DNA of 64,000 nucleotides from the NCBI RefSeq assembly GCF_003626695.1, contig NZ_RBAH01000009.1, positions 124,001 through 188,000 on the forward strand. Reading direction: 5' to 3'. The number at the start of each line of letters is the position of its first letter. Position 1 is the stretch's first letter. The position numbers and the translations under genes were made by a program. Positions 58,322 to 64,000 of the stretch are shown here, one piece after another. The notes beneath the pieces were generated by a model. That model worked only from the letters and a program-made list of their open reading frames with translations, had not been told where the DNA came from and did not search any database. The stretch is from Paenibacillus ginsengarvi (lineage in GTDB: Bacteria > Bacillota > Bacilli > Paenibacillales > NBRC-103111).

Positions 58322-58914
58322 GTATCGACCTCCGATTGTTGTCTTTTTTGTTCCAAATGCCTCTCGATGGCGACCGTAATATCCGATTTGATTTTGTTTA
58401 TGATGAGGGGTGATTTGTCTCCGCCTGAGGAAGCATCGTCCGATATCGTTTGTGTGTAGTAAGAGATGCGGCCGTCAACCTGATTTTTCATATCTTGTAT
58501 CATCACATCCGCATATGTATCGCCAAGTGTAAGACGCTTGCTGGCTTGCAGTTCCCTGATGAGCCGCGGACATTCATCGTCCAGAAACGAATCGATCGCA
58601 ATACGTACAGGGGATCGCATATCCGTCTTGGCATCCGTCATCTGCAGAGACTGGCCGCCTACCGATAAATCTTCGATCGATTTACTGAGATCCGGGGAAA
58701 TGCCGATATGAAGCGTTCCGTCCAGCTTTTCGATTTTGAGCTGATCGAATTTGTACTCGATTTTTTCCACTGTCACTCCACGCTGTTTTTTTAGCGCTTC
58801 GAGCTCCTGCTGCAGCTGGCCGACCCGCCTCTCTAACTCCTGGACTTTCTGCGCTTGTGCGTTCAAATAGGCGTTCAACTGCTGGAAATAGGACGGAGGC
58901 GGCAGCGGAATCAT
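58318..58914 (-). CDS. gerPC: Spore germination protein GerPC
   Basis: A 198-residue coat protein with an N-terminal coiled coil (IPLPPPSYFQQLNAYLNAQ, then KVQELERRVGQLQQELEALK) and a C-terminal mixed domain (LHIGISPDLSKSIEDLSVG, IAIDSFLDDECPRLIRELQA). ATG 58914 is preceded by GGGGAG; the reading frame extends further upstream through gerPB sequence but without family resemblance. Size and position match GerPC of Bacillus. Confidence 0.85.
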   Translation of the reverse strand: MIPLPPPSYFQQLNAYLNAQAQKVQELERRVGQLQQELEALKKQRGVTVEKIEYKFDQLKIEKLDGTLHIGISPDLSKSIEDLSVGGQSLQMTDAKTDMRSPVRIAIDSFLDDECPRLIRELQASKRLTLGDTYADVMIQDMKNQVDGRISYYTQTISDDASSGGDKSPLIINKIKSDITVAIERHLEQKRQQSEVDT

Positions 58915-58967
58915 GTGGGAACTCCCCTTTCTATCGGGATCGGTCTGCATGTAAGTGTTTAGGTACT

Positions 58968-59183
58968 TTATGTAGGGGAGGGCAGCGGAACGAGCGACTC
59001 GGCGCCTACCTCTCCAGTACTGGCTGTAACAGCCGGGGCGGGACCGGAGAAGCCGCCGGTATTGTACAGATTGGATAGTCCCTTGATCATTCCGGCGCTG
59101 CCGATTTGAAGCACCGAGGAATTGGAAACCGCCTCGACTCGCAACTGATGAATCACGATGCTCTGATGCACGATCAGATTCAT
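58968..59183 (-). CDS. gerPB: Spore germination protein GerPB
   Basis: 71 residues: MNLIVHQSIVIHQLRVEAVS then NSSVLQIGSAGMIKGLSNLY. The SSVLQIG motif followed by GSNLYNTGGF is diagnostic of GerPB. It starts two bases after the gerPA stop, so they are tightly linked. Confidence 0.9.
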   Translation of the reverse strand: MNLIVHQSIVIHQLRVEAVSNSSVLQIGSAGMIKGLSNLYNTGGFSGPAPAVTASTGEVGAESLVPLPSPT

Positions 59184-59185
59184 AG

Positions 59186-59422
59186 CTACAGAACACCCGC
59201 CCCGTTCGCTGAGATCGCATTCGTATCGGCGACATCCGCGTCAAACGTATTGGTGCTGTTTATGGCGTTATACGTATGAACCGCATCTCCCGTATTAAAT
59301 GAGCCCGCGCCCGCGAACGTTTTCGATGTGCTTTGGGGCGCCAATTGAATCGAATCGCCAATATGGAAAATCGAACTGGGGCCTACGTTGAGCACTTTGA
59401 CGATCCCGACGATGGCAGGCAT
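59186..59422 (-). CDS. gerPA: Spore germination protein GerPA
   Basis: 78 residues: MPAIVGIVKVLNVGPSSIFH, then IGDSIQLAPQSTSKTFAGAG and SFNTGDAVHTYNAINSTNTF. The MPAxVG opening, the GAGSFNTGD core and the N-rich tail are shared by GerPA and GerPF; its place as first gene of the cluster indicates GerPA. ATG 59422 is preceded by AAGGATG, ten bases upstream. A promoter, probably sigma-K-dependent as in Bacillus, must lie in the 138-base divergent region to 59561; I do not find a perfect consensus. Confidence 0.9.
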   Translation of the reverse strand: MPAIVGIVKVLNVGPSSIFHIGDSIQLAPQSTSKTFAGAGSFNTGDAVHTYNAINSTNTFDADVADTNAISANGAGVL

Positions 59423-59560
59423 TATGCACACATCCTTGCTCTAAATGTCGTTATTCCCATTGTATGTGTGCAGCCAGGCGGGTATGATACCGAATCACCG
59501 GCGCCTTATCATGCCGCGCGCTTCCTGGGCATATACTGGTGCGTAGAAGGAGTGGGGTGC

Positions 59561-60022
59561 ATGGACGATATTCGCAAAGATTTTATGTCCAATTTCGATT
59601 GGAAAAGCTTCGAGCAGTTTTTTGGAGGCAAATTCCCGCTGGCGCAAAGCGAGTTGAACAAAAATACGGCCTGGGTGGATCAGGTCGTCAAGGACGTCAT
59701 GACGAAAGCGTTTCCTCAGGTCGACGCCTCGAAGCTAGGTGCATTATATCAAACGGAAGTGTTCGAAACTCATAACAATGTGATCGTCAAAATCCATATC
59801 CCGGACCAGGAGCAGGCACGCAGCATCAGCGTGTTCACGGCAATGAATCACGTCAAGCTGGACGGAGGGGACAGCGGCAAAAAACAGACGATCCGGCTGT
59901 CTTCGCCGGTTGTTCCGGAAAGCTGCAAAGCGGTGTACAAAGGCGGAGTGATGCAGCTGCATATGAAAAAGTGGAAAAGGAAAAAACCGCCGCATGAAGT
60001 GTACGTCCGTTTTCTCGATTAA
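59561..60022 (+). CDS. Hsp20-like (alpha-crystallin) coat-type protein
   Basis: A 153-residue protein in opposite orientation inside the gerP region. MDDIRKDFMSNFDWKSFEQF opens it; the C-terminal half is an alpha-crystallin-type beta-sandwich, YQTEVFETHNNVIVKIHIPD then SVFTAMNHVKLDGG, and ends IRLSSPVVPESCKAVYKGG and HMKKWKRKKPP. Resemblance to CotM/GerT-type coat proteins of Bacillus is suggested by this fold and by location; it is not proof. AGAAGGAGTGG precedes the ATG. Confidence 0.65.
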   Translation: MDDIRKDFMSNFDWKSFEQFFGGKFPLAQSELNKNTAWVDQVVKDVMTKAFPQVDASKLGALYQTEVFETHNNVIVKIHIPDQEQARSISVFTAMNHVKLDGGDSGKKQTIRLSSPVVPESCKAVYKGGVMQLHMKKWKRKKPPHEVYVRFLD

Positions 60023-60026
60023 CGGC

Positions 60027-60060
60027 AAGAAACCCTGATGCCGGCGCATCAGGGTTTCTT
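60027..60060. terminator. Terminator between Hsp20-like and gerPF-like genes
   Basis: AAGAAACCCTGATGC and GCATCAGGGTTTCTT are perfect fifteen-base arms with loop CGGC. Suits both convergent genes. Confidence 0.88.
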
Positions 60061-60100
60061 GTCTCAGTCGAGCGCACACGGCGGATCGCGTCAGGGCGGG

Positions 60101-60319
60101 TTATCCCCGCAGCACTGAGATGGAGTCGACCAGATCGGGATCGGAAGTGATCGTAAAGCTCAGCAGCGAGATCGCCGTCGAAAAATCGCCGACATTGCCT
60201 CCCCCTGAGCCGGAATAGGTTTTGCTGGAGCTGTTCGGCGATATTTGCAGCACATCGCCAAATGTGACTGCTCCATCGGCGCCTGTAATTTTGATCGGGG
60301 CGAATATAATCGCTGGCAT
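60101..60319 (-). CDS. GerPA/GerPF family spore germination protein
   Basis: 72 residues: MPAIIFAPIKITGADGAVTF, GDVLQISPNSSSKTYSGSGG, GNVGDFSTAISLLSFTITSD. Same core as GerPA/GerPF (GDxxxISPxSxSKTYxGSG, then G(N/D)VG). It may be the missing gerPF, moved away from the main cluster by an inserted Hsp20-like gene, or an extra paralogue. GAGGAGG is nine bases from the ATG. Confidence 0.85.
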   Translation of the reverse strand: MPAIIFAPIKITGADGAVTFGDVLQISPNSSSKTYSGSGGGNVGDFSTAISLLSFTITSDPDLVDSISVLRG

Positions 60320-60577
60320 CCGGTATACCTCCTCGAAGAAAAATGGAGTCTGAGTTACAATCCTATGCGGCTTCAGGCTCCGACATGCCCCAGTTCGGGA
60401 AAAATACGCAAAATTTAACGCCGCCGGAAATGAAATGGGTACAAAGACCGCTGTCCAAACAGGCAGCAGAATTTATATATTTATAATACATAATACGATC
60501 AAGCGCCGAAGGAATTGATGAGGGCACTGATTTATTGAATACGGAGCTGAGGCAAGCTTCAAGGGGGACGGGGCGCA

Positions 60578-62131
60578 ATGAGAAAATCGATACAAGAGAT
60601 CATAGATAAACTGCGGGAAGAGCTTCCCGAGTTGGCCGAATCGCTTAACCCGCCTGTGACGGAAGCCGAGCTTCGCCTGGCGGAGGAAGAACTGGGTTTT
60701 GCTCTGCCTGCGGAGCTGAGGGAGCTGTATCAGATCCATAATGGAGAAAAAGAAGAGGGGACAGGCTTCTTTTTTGGGATGCCGTTTCTCTCGCTGAGCG
60801 AAATGTTGTCCGAGTGGAACGTATGGGCCGAGCTGGAGGAAGGCTACGCGGTGGAAAGCGGTCATCATTCCGTACCGGCCGGGTGGATCAAAGAAAGGTA
60901 CATCAACCGGTATTGGCTGCCGATCAGCAAAGATTGGGGCGGTAATAACATCGGCGTCGACCTGGACCCGGACGCAAACGGTGTAAAGGGACAGGTGATC
61001 AATTTCGGCCGAGATGAAGAGATTAAGTATGTGATCGCCCGTAACCTCACTTGTTTTCTGCAATTTATCCGGGATACCGCGAAAGCCGGCAGTTACAACA
61101 TCGTGCAAGAGGAAGAATACCGTACATGGAGCTTAGGCCGCGACGGGGCCGTTCACTTCCTGGATGCCATCCGTAATCTGGAGCTTCCCGTGCTTGAGGC
61201 GAGACAGGCACAGCCAGGTGCTGCAGACGTGCAGATATGGTATGAAGGATTGGATGACGAATGGCGGCAGCGGATCGAATCGGCTTTTGGTTCGCCGGAA
61301 CGATTTGTACGGGCGAAGCAGCTTCGTTTTATACGCGAGGGGCTGACGCATATAACTCCGCTCGAACGATGCGAAGACGTTCGCGAGTTGGTTCTGAGCG
61401 CGAATGAGATTCGTTCCATCGAAGCTTTGAGCGGCTGCAAGCAGCTGAAGCAGCTGTATCTCGGGAAAAATCCGGTGACGGACCTTAGTCCGCTGCAGCA
61501 TCTCGAGCATTTGCAGGAGCTGATTATTACCGGGACGACCGTTACCGACCTGTCGCCTCTTAGCGCACTTCCCAAATTAAAGGAACTGGACGCTCAGCAA
61601 ACGCCGGTCCGCGATCTTTCACCGTTAAAACCGATCAAAAGCCTGCGCACTCTGAAAATTTCGAAGCCGGATGCCAAGCAGCTTCGCAGCTTAGCGGAGC
61701 TGAATCAGCTTCGGGAGCTGACGATTTCCGGTCTGGACAGCGTGACCGAAGCGGAATTGGCCGCGATCGGGAAGCTTGTCCATTTGCGCAAGGTGGAGCT
61801 GGAGGGCGTCTCGCTTTCCAATCTGGAGTTTTTGAAGGGCTGCGTCAAGCTTGAGGAATTGGAGATGAACGACACTGCGGTCCGGGATATGTCGGCCGTG
61901 GCTGGGCTGGAGCACCTACACACCCTTAAGATGAGCGGTTGTCCCGATGTCGGCAACTTGGAACAAGTAGCCCGCTCGGCGTCGCTGAACAAAATGATGG
62001 TATCGTTCCAGCAGTTTATGCTGCTGAAGGACCGTTTTGACCGAATGATCGATTTCTCCACGATGAGCGGAACCATGACGGACGAGGAGAGCGACATCTG
62101 GCATGAGTATGTGGATCGCGCCAGAAGGTAG
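60578..62131 (+). CDS. SMI1/KNR4 - leucine-rich-repeat protein
   Basis: A 517-residue cytoplasmic protein. Residues 1-165 form an SMI1/KNR4 (SUKH) domain: VTEAELRLAEEELGFALPAE near 27-46, LYQIHNGEKEEGTG and WLPISKDWGGNNIGVDLDP near 114-132. After a linker, residues 265-470 contain about eight leucine-rich repeats of internalin-like type (KQLKQLYLGKNPVTDLSPL; LQELIITGTTVTDLSPLSAL; LEELEMNDTAVRDMSAVAGL). SUKH proteins often are immunity proteins against toxins or scaffolds; LRRs mediate protein binding. No toxin gene is next to it. AAGGGGGACGGGG is upstream of the ATG. Hairpin follows. Confidence 0.85.
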   Translation: MRKSIQEIIDKLREELPELAESLNPPVTEAELRLAEEELGFALPAELRELYQIHNGEKEEGTGFFFGMPFLSLSEMLSEWNVWAELEEGYAVESGHHSVPAGWIKERYINRYWLPISKDWGGNNIGVDLDPDANGVKGQVINFGRDEEIKYVIARNLTCFLQFIRDTAKAGSYNIVQEEEYRTWSLGRDGAVHFLDAIRNLELPVLEARQAQPGAADVQIWYEGLDDEWRQRIESAFGSPERFVRAKQLRFIREGLTHITPLERCEDVRELVLSANEIRSIEALSGCKQLKQLYLGKNPVTDLSPLQHLEHLQELIITGTTVTDLSPLSALPKLKELDAQQTPVRDLSPLKPIKSLRTLKISKPDAKQLRSLAELNQLRELTISGLDSVTEAELAAIGKLVHLRKVELEGVSLSNLEFLKGCVKLEELEMNDTAVRDMSAVAGLEHLHTLKMSGCPDVGNLEQVARSASLNKMMVSFQQFMLLKDRFDRMIDFSTMSGTMTDEESDIWHEYVDRARR

Positions 62132-62152
62132 AAGACAATTGAAGCTGCAAGA

Positions 62153-62197
62153 AAGACCTCTGCCGGGCTGCTTTGTAACAGCACCGGCAGAGGTCTT
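62153..62197 (+). terminator. Terminator after the SMI1-LRR gene
   Basis: AAGACCTCTGCCGG and CCGGCAGAGGTCTT, fourteen perfect base pairs; weak T-run behind. Confidence 0.75.
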
Positions 62198-62264
62198 GGA
62201 TGTTTATTTGGTCACCTGCATAAAAAAAGCTCCCTGCGAATGAGGGGAAGCAGCTATATTTGTA

Positions 62265-62293
62265 TTGAAATTTGTAAATAATCATGATATAAT
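62265..62293 (+). promoter_or_regulatory. Sigma-A-type promoter ahead of the sigma-factor gene
   Basis: TTGAAA at 62265-62270, 17-base spacer, TATAAT at 62288-62293 with TG one base before it. 147 bases before the start codon. The rest of the 308-base gap holds the terminator before it and a second TTGACA at about 62382. Confidence 0.7.
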
Positions 62294-62439
62294 GCCGGAT
62301 AGAATTTATGTAAACATTTCCTTCATCAAAATTACATTACCATAATCTTGTCGATTTGTCAATCGGGATGCGGATAAACGACTTGACACAACTGCACGGA
62401 TAACTTTGTTTTCTTTACCAGGGAGGATGAAGCCGATTT

Positions 62440-63402
62440 ATGGCGAATGACGGGCGTTCGGGATCTGATAAGAAGCTATCGCTTGATGCAAACAATAGAG
62501 ATTCCATGATACACGATGATCAGGACCGGAACGAATTTACCGATAATAACGATCTATCCTTGCCGCCAGGTATAGGGATTAACGATCCGGTTCGTATGTA
62601 TTTGAAAGAAATCGGACGCGTCCAATTGTTGTCGGGCGAAGCCGAGGTCGAGCTGGCCAAACGCATCGAGCAGGGCGACGAAGAGGCGAAGCGGCAGCTC
62701 GCCGAGGCGAACCTGCGTCTCGTCGTCAGCATCGCGAGACGGTATGTCGGGAGAGGGATGCTGTTCCTCGACCTGATTCAGGAAGGCAATATGGGACTGA
62801 TTAAAGCTGTCGAGAAGTTCGATTACTCGAAAGGTTACAAGTTCAGCACGTACGCGACGTGGTGGATTCGCCAAGCCATTACGCGGGCGATCGCCGACCA
62901 GGCCAGAACGATCCGTGTTCCGGTACATATGGTCGAGACGATCAACAAGCTTATCCGCATATCGAGACAGCTGCTGCAAGAGCTCGGCCGCGAGCCGACG
63001 CCAGAAGAGATCGCCAAGGAGATGGACATCTCCGACGAGAAAGTGCGTGAGATCATGAAGGTCGCGCAAGATCCGATATCGCTTGAGACGCCGATCGGCG
63101 AAGAGAACGATTCGAATCTTGGCGATTTTATCGAGGATCAGGATGCGCTCGCTCCGGCCGACGCCGCCGCTTTCGAGCTGCTCAAGGAACAGCTCGAGGA
63201 TGTGCTCGATACGCTGACGGAGCGCGAGGAGAATGTGCTGCGCCTGCGATTCGGTCTGGATGACGGACGCACCCGCACGCTGGAGGAAGTCGGACAAGTG
63301 TTCGGCGTCACGCGCGAACGCATCCGTCAGATCGAGGCAAAGGCTCTGCGCAAGCTGAGACACCCTAGCCGCAGCAAACGTCTGAAAGATTTTTTGGAGT
63401 AA
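62440..63402 (+). CDS. Primary-type RNA polymerase sigma factor (RpoD/SigA paralogue)
   Basis: Sigma-70 factor of 320 residues with regions 1.2-4.2 but almost no region 1.1: [20 protein letters not shown] (1.2), [20 protein letters not shown] and [40 protein letters not shown] (2.x), DNA-melting residues included, [20 protein letters not shown] (3), [20 protein letters not shown] and [20 protein letters not shown] (4.2). The main SigA of this group is usually about 370 residues, so this is likely a second, group-2-like primary factor, but a shortened SigA cannot be excluded from one window. GGGAGGATGAAG is upstream of the ATG. Confidence 0.88.
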   Translation: MANDGRSGSDKKLSLDANNRDSMIHDDQDRNEFTDNNDLSLPPGIGINDPVRMYLKEIGRVQLLSGEAEVELAKRIEQGDEEAKRQLAEANLRLVVSIARRYVGRGMLFLDLIQEGNMGLIKAVEKFDYSKGYKFSTYATWWIRQAITRAIADQARTIRVPVHMVETINKLIRISRQLLQELGREPTPEEIAKEMDISDEKVREIMKVAQDPISLETPIGEENDSNLGDFIEDQDALAPADAAAFELLKEQLEDVLDTLTEREENVLRLRFGLDDGRTRTLEEVGQVFGVTRERIRQIEAKALRKLRHPSRSKRLKDFLE

Positions 63403-63540
63403 GACAAGCTGCCGGATAAAGCTCGAAGGGCTAAAACGATTCCCTTCCAAAAAATCTCTGTAAAAGCATAGGAATATAGTGAATTAAACGATATAATAAA
63501 AACGGATTGGCTATTTCCAAAACAGAGGAGCTATATTAGG

Positions 63541-64000
63541 ATGGGAAAAACACTGATTTTCGGACACAAAAACCCGGATACCGATTCGATCGGCTCTGCC
63601 ATCGCGTATGCCGATTTGAAGAGCAAATTGGGCAAGGACGTGGAAGCCGTTCGTCTCGGAGCGGTTAACGGAGAAACCGGGTACGCGCTAGACTACTTCG
63701 GAGTTCAGGCTCCGCGCCTTGTGGAAACCGTTGCCGGCGAGGCGAGCGACGTGATTCTTGTCGACCATAACGAGCGCCAGCAAAGCGCGTCGGATATCGA
63801 TCAAGTCCGCGTAATCGAAGTCATCGATCATCATCGGATCGCCAACTTTGAGACAAGCCATCCGCTTTACTATCGCGCCGAGCCGGTAGGCTGTACGGCT
63901 ACGATTTTGAACAAGCTGTACAAGGAAAACGGTGTCGCCATCTCGAAGCCGATCGCGGGACTGATGCTTTCCGCCATTATTTCCGATTCTCTTTTATTCA
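63541..64000 (+). CDS. ppaC: Manganese-dependent inorganic pyrophosphatase (partial at window end)
   Basis: Family II pyrophosphatase, which hydrolyses PPi with Mn or Co. The first 153 residues are visible; the stop is beyond the window. Metal and DHH motifs: [20 protein letters not shown] (7-26), [13 protein letters not shown] and [12 protein letters not shown] (DHH), with VGCTATIL behind. AGAGGAGC is upstream of the ATG. Expected total length about 309 residues, so the 3' half is missing here only because the window ends. Confidence 0.95.
   Translation, partial: MGKTLIFGHKNPDTDSIGSAIAYADLKSKLGKDVEAVRLGAVNGETGYALDYFGVQAPRLVETVAGEASDVILVDHNERQQSASDIDQVRVIEVIDHHRIANFETSHPLYYRAEPVGCTATILNKLYKENGVAISKPIAGLMLSAIISDSLLF

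Noticed and set aside
1..64000. tRNA, rRNA, insertion sequences, prophage genes
   Set aside because: I scanned gaps for cloverleaf ends, transposase motifs and phage structural genes and found none I could support.

Overview
This 64 kb window is chromosomal DNA from an endospore-forming Firmicute, most likely a Paenibacillaceae member (Paenibacillus or Cohnella type). The reasons are GGAGG-type ribosome binding sites with frequent TTG/GTG starts, an alpha/beta-type SASP, a gerP spore-coat germination cluster, HelD, a class Ib ribonucleotide reductase, a Mn-dependent pyrophosphatase, a fairly high GC content for a Firmicute, and many small sugar-catabolic cassettes each with its own regulator. 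I see no rRNA, tRNA, insertion sequence, prophage or CRISPR array. All functional names come from reading motifs and recalling families; no search was run.

Layout. 0-8 kb: fumarylacetoacetase-family hydrolase, a composite palindromic repeat, a small membrane-protein gene, hemolysin III, HelD, an MFS transporter, then a TIM-barrel sugar isomerase with an RpiR-type regulator. 8-19 kb: a cluster of hairpin repeats, an AraC regulator divergent from an M55 peptidase plus DegT aminotransferase pair, several very small genes, a metallo-hydrolase, a Gfo/Idh/MocA oxidoreductase, glutathione peroxidase, a lone PhnC-like ATPase with an SDR, and a run of an uncharacterised protein, a D-2-hydroxyacid dehydrogenase and a thiol dioxygenase. 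19-23 kb: an adenosylcobalamin riboswitch and terminator ahead of nrdI-nrdE-nrdF. 23-36 kb: zinc-ribbon protein, GNAT, CBS protein, SASP, a second DegT aminotransferase, a second TIM-barrel isomerase, an AarF/UbiB kinase with a phasin-like partner, HrpB helicase, a YiiX-like protein, glutamate racemase and a heparinase II/III-like lyase.

36.7-41 kb: a compact cassette (DhnA-type aldolase, dehydrogenase, PfkB kinase, DeoR repressor) with a palindromic operator candidate in front, which looks like a complete sugar-degradation route of unknown substrate. Next to it is a LysR gene remnant and a Rieske protein with a long helical C-terminal region of unknown role. 43-54 kb: a DinG-type helicase, HAD hydrolase, VOC-GNAT fusion, glutamyl-Q tRNA(Asp) synthetase, an AT-rich inverted-repeat element, and a response regulator - histidine kinase - MMPL exporter operon. 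54-64 kb: a nuclease-family enzyme, CDF transporter, NlpC/P60 cell-wall hydrolase, PAP2 phosphatase, the gerP cluster (with gerPD, and with a separate gerPF/PA-like gene behind an Hsp20-like gene), an SMI1-LRR protein, a primary-type sigma factor paralogue, and the 5' part of ppaC running off the end.

The most interesting items for follow-up are the Rieske-helical protein beside the decayed LysR gene, the DeoR-controlled aldolase/kinase/dehydrogenase cassette, the B12 riboswitch on a B12-independent reductase, the rearranged gerP cluster, and several families of intergenic palindromes.
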